From Rhizophagus clarus (Eukaryota > Glomeromycota > Glomeromycetes > Glomerales > Glomeraceae), in assembly GCA_015698045.1 (NCBI GenBank), contig BLAL01000053.1, positions 436,501 through 500,500 on the forward strand: a stretch of 64,000 bases of DNA, read 5' to 3'. Positions within the stretch are counted from its first letter, which is position 1, and each line of letters starts with the position of its first letter. Position numbers and translations under genes: made by a program. This document shows, in pieces, positions 25,701-37,794 of the stretch. Below the pieces are notes generated by a model. It had not been told where the DNA came from and did no database searches. It was given only the letters and a program-made list of their open reading frames with translations.

Positions 25701-26633
25701 ATCCAGGGTGAAATATGGATAAATCCGGGGTAAAATATGGATAAATCTGGGGTGAAATGGATAAATCCATATTTTATTCTGGATAAAATCCGGGATCTGA
25801 TCCAGGGTTTAATCCCGGACTTTTGATCAGAACGGCGCTTCATATACAGTATGTCAGATACTTATAATTCATGGATAACAGATTTTGGATTATGTAAACC
25901 AATTACCGCTAATCATGCTGAAAAGGTCGTTTATGGAGTACTTCCGTATGTTGCACCTGAAGTTGTAAAAGGAGGTGAACATACTGAAGCGTCAGACGTA
26001 TATTTTTTTGGAATCATCATGAGTGAATTATTATCAGGTTATCCACCTTATCATAATGTCGCACACGATTCCGATTTGGCATTACGCATCTGTCAAGGTT
26101 TAAAACCAATTAGCTCAGAGATTAGGCGTGGAATTCCACAGTTACTTTTAGATTTAATGAATAGATGTTTGCATATTGATTCTTTAGAAAGGCAATCTTC
26201 GGCTCAAGTTCAGAATTCGGTATATTATTATTTGATTAATTGCGCTGACACTTCCACTGAAATAGGAAAACAAATTGATGCTGCTATAAATTCAAATATA
26301 AGTTATCCAAAATATGATCCAACCACTTGTACTAAACATCCTTCAACTTGTTACACAAGTCGTCGTTTGGATTATAAAGATCTTCGTAATTCAGGTAATT
26401 ATTACTTCTTTCATTTTCTTTAACCAAAGATTTACACTATAAATAATGTTAATTGAAAAACTACTTTTAATCAATAATTAGTCTCTTTGGCCTCCTTGGC
26501 CACTATGAAGAACGAGTTTGTAATACCAGACGATCTTACATGTAAGTTTAAATTTACCTAATATTCTTAACGTTAATTCAGCTCTTTATTTATGAATTGA
26601 AATTTGTTTATAGTTGGTGACGAGACTCAGTAA
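22764..26633 (+). pseudogene. TKL kinase gene with four tandem N-terminal modules, frameshifted and interrupted
   Basis: Each module has a zinc-ribbon-like CxxC...CxxC, WTSGNE, IEWIPFDRF, ATWIDG and a Trp-rich stretch, then a GITKDP..DYM block that runs into the next ribbon. Modules lie at 22764-23120 (plus an exon from about 23275), 23370-23743 (stop codons at LEH* and KT*), 23985-24407 (stop inside CL*PNT) and 24550-24976 (frameshift at IEWA/GPFD). The catalytic exon starts at 25048 (HGVTKDPEHDDYMIIMDYA, a frameshift, then HKDLHSGN). It is cut by a palindromic element at 25318-25838 and resumes with TDFGLC, YVAPEVV and the C-lobe to 26394. Tail exons are 26482-26541 and 26614-26633. The first module, with its start codon, is intact. 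The stops and shifts make a full-length kinase unlikely, unless unusual splicing removes them. Confidence 0.8.
25318..25838. mobile_element. 521-bp palindromic fold-back element inside kinase exon
   Basis: Two arms of about 260 bp mirror each other almost end to end (GCGCCGTTCTGATCAAAAGT ... ACTTTTGATCAGAACGGCGC). They consist of repeated CCGGGAT, ATCCGGG and TCCATAT motifs. The element lies between the HSGNIVMSM and SWITDFGLC parts of the kinase, which are contiguous in the family. No target duplication is clear. Confidence 0.88.
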
Positions 26634-28130
26634 GAACAATTAACAGTATATTTATTAATAAAACCATACATTTACATGATATTCAATACAAACGAATATG
26701 ATCAGTAATTTTTGAAATAATATAAAAAGCTCGTTATAAAAAAATAAAAATTCAGTGCTTTCAAAAAAAAATCATCATAAATATTTTAAAAAAAAAATTC
26801 GTGTGATCTATATCTATTAAAAATAATTCCTGGAGCTATCAGCCGAATTCATACTACAATGGAATAGATAAGACGTAGATAAAGCTACAGATTAAAGCGA
26901 GGAATTAATTAGAAAATTCGTTTAATAGCTCAACAAGCGGCAAAGATTAAAATTTAATGTTTTTCTATAATTTTTTTTTTTTTTGAACCTAATAATTATG
27001 ATCGAAGTGAGATTTAAGAAGTCAATTTTTTTCGTGAAATAAAATTTCCGGGATGGGTCCAACAACTTATAATACTATTTTATTGACTTTTATTCATTTG
27101 CTGTATATTTGCGAAATAATATCTACTTAGATAAAATTCATCTTTATTTAAAATTTTTAAAATTTTTTATTAGGGTTTTTCATATATGCAACGTAAATAA
27201 GATTAATTACATAATTTTTTTTTTTAACTGCAGTATGGTCAGTATACTCAGTATCTCCAAAAGATTAAAATTTAAATAATAACAATCTTGAATTTTTCTT
27301 ATTAACAGATCTACAATCAAATGTGTATCACGTAACACTATCGTATTAGAAGGTTAGAAGCTATGGTGGCTATCATCTATAAACGACAATAGTCCGAAAT
27401 TTGAAATCTTATTTATTTATATTGCGTAACTTAATTTTTAAAGTATTTTTAAAGTATTTTGCTAAAGCATAATAATTGGCGCGCGAGCGGCAAAATTTTT
27501 TTTGCCACATTCGTGGAATTTTTATGAATTTCCATGGAATTTTCGTAAAATTCATAAAAATTCTATGAAAACTAGTCAGAAATTTTATACTTTTATTATT
27601 GTTACTTATTAAATTATCAAACTTTGACCCGTAATATTAATTAAAATTCTTACTAAATTCTTTAAAATAAACTGATAGAAATGATCAGTACATGTTGATC
27701 TATCATTTTATCGGTTTAATTTCTTCTTTTTACTATTTAGTTTATAATTTATAAAGTTTGAAAGCCACATAATATTATTGTCGTTTATAGATGATAGCCA
27801 CCATAATTCTTCATATTCCAATTAAGTCATTGGAAGCTTCTAAGAATATCACTGTTTGTAAGAATAAATAATTCTTTACATTCTATCGGAGATTTTTAAA
27901 AAAATTACATTTCTAATAGAAACTTTTCTGAAATACGTATAGAATTATAAAATTTGGAGAAAGAATTCCTTGTTTAACAATTAAATTTTTAAAAAACGTA
28001 TATATTAAAAAAGACAAATTTTCTCAAACCAAAGAACTAATTTATTTATTTATTTATTTTTAAAGAAAAAATGGAACGGTCAATCAATTCAAAATGCAAA
28101 ATTGATTTTTATTATTAAACAATACATTTT
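26634..28130. other. Intergenic stretch containing one MITE
   Basis: AT-rich with no gene supported. It contains the inverted-repeat element at 27362-27805. Confidence 0.5.
27362..27805. mobile_element. 444-bp MITE
   Basis: The ends TATGGTGGCTATCATCTATA and TATAGATGATAGCCACCATA are exact inverted repeats, extending to AACGACAAT. The interior is non-coding and has a further inverted repeat around CATGGAATTTT. No clear target duplication. Confidence 0.8.
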
Positions 28131-29287
28131 AATTCAACCTATACAAACTATTGTTAAATCAAAAAACAAAAAAAGTAAATGTAATGAATGTAATAAAAGA
28201 ACGAAACTTTCAATGAAAGTGATCGGGTTTTTCATATTTGTTACACAATAAAGTCACATAACGTAAAGCAAAGTGGAATCAAAGTTATTGATGATTTTAT
28301 AAGATATACGCAAATTAATCTTGTCAAAAGTGCAGGAAAAATGGAATTTGTTCCCTATTAACAATTCAAAGATATAGAATTTATTTCTGAAGGTGGATTT
28401 AATGTATGCAAATATTTTGGAATTACTCAAGAGTCAAGATTCTCAAGATTTTGTGATTATTATGCCATATTACAGGTTGGTGATTTGATACATTACATTA
28501 CGTAATATTGAATAGTTTACAAAGCTACGGGACTTAAGAAGCATAATACGTGGGCTTGTTGATATACATAGTGTAAACATTATCCATAGGATTTTCACAG
28601 TGGAAATACTTTTTTTGGTCAATATGGTGCAATATTTATTAATAGTTACGCATCAATAGGCGATTTGACATAGACTTTTCAAGGACAAAAGTGTACCAAA
28701 GCTTCAGATGTATATAGTTTTGGAATGATTATGTGAGAGTTAATGATAGGCAGAAGACCTTTTTGGGATCGATATCAGGACACCGAACTTATTATTGACA
28801 TTTGTGATGGTTTACGGCCACCAATTGTCACATGAATCAATGTGGCATTCTGATCAAAATAAGAGACCAATGACTACTTATATATCTGAAAAAATTAATA
28901 AAATATGGAATTAGGAGTCTAAAAGCTCAACTGATATTATAGAATCATCAGATATTGGTCCCGTAAAAATAGCCAATTCAGGTGCCATTTATAAGAGCAG
29001 ACAAGTGCGATGATTAATTCTGTAATATCTTTAAGGAGTTCAAGAAGCCAATTTGATAATTTAGAAAATGATAAAAGGAGGTTTGAAGACGATTTAATTA
29101 AAGATAATAATGTTGAAGGTATAATACTTGTTAATTTCAAATAAAATATAATTGATTAAACTTTAGGAAATCAACATTTGTAAATTAAAATTTATTTAGG
29201 TCAAAGTATTAAAAGAAAAAAATTATATGAAATTGAAGGTAACTACATTTTTTAATAATATAATATATTAATTTCATAATTTTAATT

Positions 29288-30664
29288 GGGTCTTGTTTTT
29301 TATCGCACCTGCGACATGTCGCATGTGTCACGTCACTAGATTTTATTGGTGGAAATATTAGTCACACTTGATTACGTCGACTTTGTAACAATAAATTTTT
29401 TTTCGCAGTTAATTTTTTCACTTCAAAACAATATTTTTATAAATTTTTTTTTTAAGTGTGACATTAATACAACCTATATTATACGCAAAAAAATTTTCAA
29501 CAAAAAATTGAACGAAGTAAAATAAGAACAAAATCAAGGGCAATAGCATAGGAATGTAAGGATCAAAACAAACCAATAACCACATTCTGAAATTCAACAA
29601 AGAAAATTGAGAACATTAGTGATGTTCTCAATTAAAAAATCGTCCTCGCAATTTCAAACTTAAGACTAAAGTCCTAAAAAAAGGAAAAGGTTGTTAGTGA
29701 CGCTTCTAAATCGCAAAAAATAACAAACTGAAACTAAAGACACACCCATCTTGCAATTTCGAAGCCCAGGTTAAGCCCAAACTATCCCTGAAAAAAAAGA
29801 GAAGGAAGCATTAGTGACGCTCCCAGATCAAAGAAATACACTAAAATAACAAGCCGAAATCAAAGATACACCCACCTTATAATTTTGAAGTCCAGGTTGA
29901 AGTCCATGCCGTCCCTAAAAAAAAAGAAGGGGAGCGTTAGTAACGCTCCCAGATCAAAGAAAAACACCAAAATAACAAGCCGAAATCAAAGATACACCAT
30001 ACACCCACTTATAATTTTGAAGTCCAAGTCATCCCTAGAAAAAAGAAAGGGGCGTTAATGTCGTTCCCAAATCAAAGAAAAATAACAAACTAACACACCT
30101 ACCTTGTCCAAAGTTGAGGTCCAAGCCGTCCCTAAAAAAGAGAGAGAAGAGGAACGTTAGTGAATAGTGACGCTCCAGAATCAAAGAAAAAAAAAGACGA
30201 ATAGATAAAAAAACTAAAATGCTCACCTTGCAGTCCAGTCCGGGTCAAAGTCCAAGCCAAAGTTCCTAGAAAAAAAAAGAATAAAACGCGTTAGTTACGC
30301 CCTTGCAGTAAAATGAAGAAAAAATAACAAAACAAAACGAAATACTCACCTTGCAATTTTAAAATTAATGATTTAATCATCATATGACTCATAAAAAGAA
30401 AAAATCACTCATACTTTTTTATCGTTAGCCTGACTCAATGAATTCTGGTTGGCTAAGTGAAATTATATAGTCTCGTGTTGATTTCCATTTTGGTTTGTCT
30501 GTGGACCAGGTTAAAGTCCAAAATCGTTCCTAGAAAGTAGAAGCGGAATATTATGTAAATAAAAAAAAAAACTTATTTTTACCGCGCCACAAAATCAGTC
30601 ACAAGATTTCCACCAATAAAATTTAGTGGCGTGACTCATGCAGGTGCGAAAAAAACCAAAACCC
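29288..30664. mobile_element. Mutator-like TIR element (Pack-MULE-like) carrying a short-exon/intron array
   Basis: Terminal inverted repeats of about 80 bp (29288-29370 and 30583-30664) share GCACCTGC, GTCACG and ATTTTATTGGTGGAAAT. The 9-bp duplication ATTTTAATT flanks both ends exactly (29279-29287 and 30665-30673). Long repeats plus a 9-bp duplication are typical of Mutator-like elements. No transposase is present. The inside is a minus-strand array of short exons and introns, so it resembles an element that captured gene fragments. Confidence 0.82.
29673..30529 (-). repeat. Array of short exons (26-39 nt) and hairpin-bearing introns
   Basis: Exon-like blocks on the minus strand: 30350-30529, 30227-30265 (39 nt), 30103-30131 (29), 30009-30034 (26), 29876-29914 (39), 29750-29787 (38), then a block from 29673. 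They are homologous (GGACGGCATGGACTTCAA type). Each is preceded by poly-T plus TAG or CAG and followed by GTGAG, GTAGG or GTGGG; the donor at 29749 has decayed to AT. The introns share GTTATTTTTCTTTGATTTGG and a perfect palindrome GGAGCGTTACTAACGCTCC (29931-29949) with the branch-site motif TACTAAC at its centre. No long open frame survives. Confidence 0.7.
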
Positions 30665-31201
30665 ATTTTAATTTAATAAAATTAATTTATATTCTTTAGA
30701 TTATCTTACAAAAGAACTCGAGTTAGATATTGATTTGAATTTTAATGATAATGGTAAGTAGTAAATATATCATATATAATATATACACACAATCATGTAA
30801 GGCTACCAAGGATATAAACGTTATTCAATATTACGGTCAATAGAATATATTACCAAGGGAATTGATTTTAATATTAATACACTAAATCAAACATATAATG
30901 ATAAATTAAACATCACATATTAAAGAAAATTTAGAAATAATTAATTCCAATAATGTAATCTCTACAACTATAATACGTAGTAATAATATATAATAAAAAA
31001 TATATATATAACTCTTTATCTCTTTGACTTGTCCATTTCGATTAAATAACCTTATTTAATAACAAATTAATTAATCACAATATACACCCGACCTCTTTTG
31101 ACTCATCCATTTTAAGTACCCTTATTTAGTTAGTGAAATTAATAACTAGTAATAATTTAACGAAAAATTCGCCATAATGGATTATTAAATCTTGAATATT
31201 A

Positions 31202-32875
31202 CTAAAATGACTTCATCTTATGATTTAGTCGGTCATACTCTGTTTGCAAATGATGAACTTGCCCATGTCGCCAGCTCTTTCCAACTTCCAAATCGCTTTT
31301 CCTCCAATTTATTAAGGAAATTTGGTAAGAATTCTGATACTGTGAATATTGTTGAAATGTTATAAATTCTTGATTTATAATAATACTAAGAAAAAAAAAA
31401 TAAAGGAACGAAACGCTAGTAAGCATTTCGTTAAAAAAGTACTTAAAAAAAAAATCCCTCCTCTACCATTTTGGTACGTTCGAAGGAATAGGAATCAAAA
31501 AAGGAGAGTATGGAATTGAAAAAAAGTGTATGAGATGAAAAAAAGCGTACGCAAATAAATCATATTTTGCTAATTTAAGTTTGTCTTTAAACTGTTAATA
31601 TAGTTCTTTGTCTCTCATTTTTATCGAAGCTATTTTCTAAGGTAAAGATTTCGTACCCAGCAATATCGCCACCCATATCTGTTTTGGAACCGCGTCCATT
31701 GCTAGATTTACTGAATTTGTTTCTGAACTGAACGGTTACCGAAAAACGTTCTCCACTTACGACCAGACAATATTTTCGTAATATTTTCGTCAACGGGATG
31801 ATATGACAACAATTGACATCTCCTTCTAAAAGGTTTTTTTGACACGGTTCATCGAAATATTCGCCATAATGGATCATTATATCTTGAATATAGTTTACTA
31901 AAATATCTTCATCTTGTGATTTAGTCGGCCATACTCGGTTTGCAAACTCCTCAAATGATGATCTTGCCCATGTCGCCAGCTCCTTCCAACTTCCGAATCG
32001 CTTTTCCTCCAATTTATTAAGGAAATCTGGTAAGAATTCTGATACCGTGAATATTATTGGAATGTCATATAATTCTTGATTTATAACGCTTATATCAATA
32101 AAATCAAGCTCGATTGCACTAACATAAATTATATGTCTTTGATACATTCTGTTGAAGCAATAAAATTATTATATGGTAATCACTCAGTTATGATATAAAA
32201 AAGATATAAAATTTTACTTGCTGAATGAATTGGAGTTTATTAATTACTTTGGGAGGAAATGTCAATAATTTATCTAACAAGTCCACAGTATTTTGATATA
32301 TATTTCCATTATTGAACCTAACTGTTCGACTAAAACTCTCAAATTGGTACTCAAAATCTCCACTTCTAGTGGAGATATTTTGTTGTGTAGAAGTGATGGG
32401 TTTATTTTCATTCTATTGGATGATACATAAATATTGTTGTTAAAAAATAATCCTTACATTTAACTCATTACGTCATTTTTTGCTTCTGTTTATTAAATCC
32501 CAGTGAAGTATAGATTTAGACTTATCAGTCATCCGTACAGGCGAACTTCGGTGTCAGATACTTGGAATAAAAACTTTAAAAGCTTCTCGTTGACCATACA
32601 GATTAACAGATAAGCGGTATGTCACATTTATACATTCATCCATATTATTTTCCCTAGCTTTGACTCTCATATTTTCTGGTTGAGTTTAGTCTTTGCCTAT
32701 TAAATTTAATAAATCCTTATACATAGAAGTATCTTCTGCTTTGTCTGAAGACAAACCATTGCTCTCAAGAAATTCTGAAAAAATTATTATGTGCCACTTT
32801 TCATTTTCGTAAAAGTACGATTACTATCTTTCATATTTCGTTCGGTAACTTTGATTTTGTTTTCTTGTTAACATG
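31202..32875 (-). pseudogene. Truncated copy of the gene at 41689-45753
   Basis: An open piece at 31587-32147 matches exon 4 of the intact copy nearly word for word (YQRHIIYV, PDFLNKLEEKRFGSWKELAT, SKSSNGRGSKTDMGGDIAGY) but ends early after a deletion behind NSFDKNE. A second partial copy of the same exon lies at about 31208-31380. Exon 3 remains at about 32222-32412, with its donor changed from GTAAGT to GCAAGT. Remnants of exon 2 (about 32458-32490) and exon 1 (about 32640-32875) follow. Intron 1 has a single monomer of the repeat that forms a 2-kb satellite in the intact copy. Confidence 0.78.
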
Positions 32876-33003
32876 ACAAAAAAGTAAAATTGATACGCCA
32901 GTTGTTTCTCATTCTCGTTAACATAACGGAAAAGTATAATTGATACGCCAGTTGTTTCTCGTTCTCGTTAACATGACAAAAAAGTAAAATTGATACGCCA
33001 GAC
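32862..33003. repeat. 50-bp tandem repeat, about 2.7 copies
   Basis: The unit GTTAACATGACAAAAAAGTA...GATACGCCAGTTGTTTCTC recurs at a 50-bp spacing next to the remnant of exon 1 of the pseudogene. A separate duplication of about 85 bp (CCGCGGAACTCGCAGCAACC) lies at 33187-33347. Confidence 0.7.
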
Positions 33004-33834
33004 TTAATGATGAAAATCACCAAACATTTTTTCATCAAATCCACATAACATTGTGGAGTATTTTCAATAAAGTATTTTCAATAATTTTAGGTCGTTCACC
33101 TTTACAAAGGAGTTATTTATTTATTATCACTTTGGTGATACAAGACCTTACAAATACAAAAAAAGATTTTATCATTACTCATCTTTTTTATACAATTGAG
33201 TAATAATTAGTAATAATAATTAGTAATAATTACCGCGGAACTCGCAGCAACCCCTTAACACACAAAACAAACTTTTTATACAATTGTAATAATTAGTAAT
33301 AATTACCGCGGAACTCGCAGCAACCCCTTAACACACAAAGCAAACTAACTTGTTATGCATGTGGTCAACAATCATACTTACGCAATTAACTGAATGTTAG
33401 CCCAATTTATCCCACAAGAAAAAGTAGACAATCAGCAGTAAACTAAAAGACGTACCTTATGGGTGAGTGTAACAAACCTAAAGAAGAGACTGTATTACGA
33501 TCAATCCAACAAACCAATAAGTCCAACTGACCAACAAAGATAAAAAAATGAGCCAAAAAAAATGACTCAAAAATGTGTTAAGAAAAAACCTGCCGCCACT
33601 GCTCCTATTAATAAAATGGTAGAACCATACAAATTTTTTGATATATCACATATGGCCAACTATTATCGATGAATCCTTGGTTTTGATGATCTCCAAATAA
33701 CTGCGGAAGCCAGTTGTCCGAAAAAAGAGTGAAGAGCAGGATAAAAAGATCAATAAGAAAACTGTTAATGATGAAGTTTCTGAAGAGGAAAAAAAACCTG
33801 AAACTAAGATTTGGTGCAAATAAATATGTCCAGG

Positions 33835-34775
33835 CCAAATACCAAACTTCCGCCTTGTATTGTGAAGCCTCAATAAAACATATACGATTTCCATTGATTG
33901 TATATTCAGGGAGTATTATTTCTCTATCTGCTATCTTTATTGAAGGACCTGCTGGATATGGAAATTACAAAAGCCTCGAAGACCGTGATGGTTAGTTAAT
34001 GTGAATGGTGAACGTCGGCGACCACTTAGTGCAGTATCTAATATACTGTTGAAACTTAAAAATACAATGAATGCATTATTCCAATGGATGCTGCTACGTA
34101 AAACTAAGGCCATCCTAGACTACAATAATAATTGGAATGGTGAAGTCCATAGGGAAATACCTCAACATATTATTAGTATTGAAGTACCGAATATTGAAGC
34201 TGAAGAAGAAGCCGAAGAGGAAGTTGAGGATGAAGCAGAAGAATCGGAAGAAGAGTATGAAAGTGATGATGAGAATACACGAGAACAACTATTTTACAAT
34301 ACTCAATTTATAACTCAAGAAACTGCATTGGAAATTGAAGGAGATTTAAAAGAAGGAAATTTCATTGAAAATAAATATTTTTACCAATATGAAGAAATTG
34401 AAAAAGTTAAATTAAACGAAGATCAGCAACACACGTTTAATGGTTTTATGAATCGATTATTCATAAAAGAAAAAATACAACGATTATTAAAAGCTGTTCC
34501 ATCAAGTAGCCAATGGACCTCACCCGTGAAGAGAAAAATGATAAAAAACGCCTTTGTGTAGATTATCATATAAACAAAGTCACGAAGAAGAATAGTTATC
34601 CTTCGCCTTGAGTAGCGTAGAAAATATACTGGAAAACTTATCAGGCGGGTTTTGGCAAGTTGAGCTGAGCAAAAAAGACTGTGAAAAGTCAACTTTTATC
34701 ACAAGATTCGGAACATACGAATTCACCGTAATGCCTTTGGTCTTTGCGATGCTCCTGCAACATTCCAGAGGTTAA
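33835..34775 (+). pseudogene. Ty3/gypsy retrotransposon pol remnant (protease to start of reverse transcriptase)
   Basis: CEASIKHIRFPLIVYSGS (about 33858-33920) matches a retropepsin-like active-site region in which the catalytic Asp has become Tyr. After a stop come NGERRRPLSAVSN and an acidic stretch of Glu/Asp residues (34190-34280). Then follows the approach to reverse transcriptase with SSSQWTSPV, and in other frames KKRLCVDY, SGGFWQVELS, FGTYEFTVMP and DAPATFQRLM. Homology ends abruptly at about 34775, before the catalytic YxDD. Frameshifts and stops show it is dead. Confidence 0.75.
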
Positions 34776-35111
34776 TGTTTGTGGGCGTAGTTTTTGAAAT
34801 CACGTGATATGATATGTTTGTGATTTGTTTATCCAATCGTTATACAAATTTTGTACTACATATACGAATAAAACTTAGAAAATTTATTTTTTAACGAAAT
34901 TTTAAGATATTTTATTTTTGACAATGAGTGTAGAAAAGGGTAAATATATATTTATTTTTTTATAGGTTTTTTTTTTAATAATTATTTTGTATTTCGCATT
35001 AAAATTAGCTTTATTATATAGACATTTTTTTAGAAAGAATATTCTATTCGGCTAGAATCTTTATTTTTCGTTATTTTTAACGTAAGATAATTAAAATATC
35101 AACGATGAAAA

Positions 35112-37560
35112 TTAGTTTATTACATTTTCATTTATAGTTCCTGACAAATTATGTGATATCTTTGAACTCTTTCTTTTTTTCCTTGCTGGCATTATATTAG
35201 GATCATTTTCTTTGGAATGTTTTTTGCGCCTTTGAATTAAAGCCACTTGTACAGGAATTTTTGAACGATTCTTTATATTGAATTTTGAGTCAGAATTTTG
35301 AAAATTTTGGTGTAAGTATGAAACCAATTGTCCAAATATTTGATCATTATCAGTAACGCCCTGATAAACAGAATCCAAGAATTCTTTGATTAATCCAATA
35401 CGCGATTCTCGATTTTGGTGATGAATTTGTAATTCCGAAAGTGTTCTAAATAAAAATATCATTAATATAATGATTTATTAAAAACCGAATCTATGCTGTA
35501 CCTTACAAAAATCTCAAACGAGTTCATATTTAATGTTTTTATATGTTTTTGTATCTAATGAATTAGAATAATTTTTTGTTAAAATTATATTTTTTTCTAA
35601 TAGTAAATTTTTATTGTCTCATAGTGCGTTATAATTATCCATTGAACCGGTGTTGTTTTCCTGTGAACTGATTGACTTTTCAGTTTTTAATTTGCACGAA
35701 AATCTACATAAAAAGATTTATCCATTGCACAAATGCCTTGTGAAATATAATAACATAATCGATCGTCTAGAGATAATGATGGTATATAATTAATTGATAT
35801 TTAATGGCTTTTGCAGCTTGATATTTACAAGGCCCTCCCGCAATACCTTTAGGATAAGTACAAATACCAATATTTGAGTCTACAGTATAAAACACATCTA
35901 ATTGAGTTGTACTTTGAACGTGAAATATGTGTTTAATGCTAGTGGAATTAATTTTATTTTGGTCAACAGATTCCCATCCGGGACAAAAAAATCTTTAGAA
36001 ATACTATTAAATTGTTTATTTGCAATAGCCAAAGGTTTCTTTCATAAAATCGTTCCATATTATCAATAATAAAAAAATAAATCTGAACGGGATTATAAGC
36101 TAAAATTATACTAAAGATAACATCTTTGATAATACCAAAACTTCGTTCTACATAATTACTGTATTTGTATGGTTCCCTCTCATCAATATTATTCTGAAAT
36201 GATACTGCCCAAAACTCTCTTCTTTCCCAAAGAATTAAACAATACTTTCTTAGTTTTGGATATTTATCATACCATTGTAGCTGAAATTTTTGATATTCAA
36301 TATTCATAGTATTTTCTGAATTTGCGTACAGAATCCTTTTAAAATCTGAAATAATTGTAGAATGATCATCTTTTTTTATTTGATGATTAGTATTTCATAA
36401 CTATCGCCATAATGCTTGTAACACATGAAATACACAAAGAAATCTTCCTGATTTAGGCCAGCAAAGCTCAATAGCATTACGTTCAGCTGCAGAATCATCA
36501 GTTACAAATACAGAAGGACCTAAATCTATTCCTCGACCAAAAAAGGCATTTTGAGGTAAAATACTCTTTAGCTTGTTAATAACAAATTCAATCGTAATTT
36601 TGGATTCACCTGAGGTCAAAAAAAGGCCAAGAGGAAGCGCTCCTGCTGCACAGCTTGTATATAATAATGTAACTGAGGTATTTAGTGAATCAAAACTAGA
36701 TGATGCATCAAAATAGCAGATCTCTCCTGTCTAACTTTTTCATGCACTCTTTTCATTATATTAGTTACAATGGCAAGAACAAATGACTGACCAAGTTCCT
36801 TATTATATTGATGTAATACTGCACTTCCTAATCCTGAATCATTATATAATTTAACTTCTTGTAATTTTACAAACATTTTTTTATCCGTTACTTGCACCCA
36901 AATTAATTTCTCTATATTTCTTGAAGAGATTATAAACAAAATTATAATCTGGATTTATTGCTCGATCAGCCAATAAAGAAATAAGTTCTTTTTCATCAGC
37001 AGCTGCTAAATGTAAATTATCTTCATAAGTATAAATTGCAGTTGTTGGAGAATGACCATTTTTAAACAATTTAATGTATTTATCTCTAATAATTTTACAA
37101 ACAGGACGGAAACTAAGTGATTCTGCTGAATATGGAATGTGATTGTGAGTATTTTCAAGATTTACATACAGTAACAGCTTTCTTTTTTCAATGCGCATCA
37201 GCATTTTAGCTTGACAATTAATATTATGTGAATGATTACTATTTTCTTGTTTACTAACTCTTGAACCCTGTTTTACCTTTACTGTTGCACTATGTATACA
37301 ATGTCTTTCTTCTTTAAAAATGACTTTTTTCCCTTTTATAGCTTTGTTGTTTTGGATCTTTCTTGAAATTTTTCAAACCAAATTAAAGCTTCATCATTTG
37401 TTTGAAAATTTATTAATAAGTCAACTGTTTCAATTCTATATCTTCTTCAGTAAATAATGATGGAAGTATATTTAACTTTTCAAGCTGATACTTATAATCA
37501 CAAGGTAAAATTTCTTTTAAATAGGATGGCAGTTCAGTTTCTAAAGCTTTAATAAACAAA
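35112..37560 (-). pseudogene. MULE transposase with SWIM zinc finger, degenerate
   Basis: Minus-strand frames, in order: ELPSYLKEILPCDYKYQLEK (about 37550-37490), the HSHNINCQAKMLMRIEKRK region, NHIPYSAESLSFRPVCK (36881-37204), then VRQ.GEICY, DASSSFDSLNTSVTLLYTS and SGESKITIEF. VFVTDDSAAERNAIELCWPK and FLCVFHVLQALWR lie at 36401-36619; the two acidic motifs fit the DDE core of MULE transposases. NNIDEREPYKYSNYVERSFG lies at 35963-36307, and ICTYPKGIAGGPCKYQ near 35830-35880 fits a SWIM finger. Frameshifts separate the pieces. A C-terminal basic stretch (ARKKRKSSK) is at 35112-35462. The ends of the element were not found. Confidence 0.72.
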
Positions 37561-37794
37561 ATAATATTAATTTTAATACGAAATACAAAATAATTATTAA
37601 AAGAAAATTTCTATTTGTACACGGTGTGGACACTGTATAACATGATTTTATAAAAAAAACTTTATCTGTCAAATTTTCAATTTTATTTTAGATTTTATTG
37701 GCTAGTTTTATGATAAAAAATAAGATACATCACAAAAAATTGCATAATTTTAATTGTATTGTTAATGTCGTAATGCTATAATGTAAATGCAATA

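Larger units (their letters stand above)
28150..30775 (+). pseudogene. Degenerate TKL kinase, interrupted by a TIR element
   Basis: Fragments in order: CNECNK ribbon start (about 28180), IDDFIRYTQ, EFVPY*QFKDIEFISEGGFN (28340-28410), FGITQES, IHSVNIIHR (about 28560-28600), KASDVYSFGMIM*EL and DICDGLRPP (28690-28830). Tail exons follow with SSRSQFDNLEND (about 29030-29115), KRKKLYEIEG (about 29205-29240) and LTKELELDIDLNFNDN (about 30705-30755). Stops and frameshifts are spread throughout. The intron between the last two tail exons contains the 1377-bp element at 29288-30664. Confidence 0.7.

Noticed and set aside
29418..29600. 60-residue minus-strand frame
   Set aside because: Runs across the decayed array and into the flank of the TIR element; no family resemblance.
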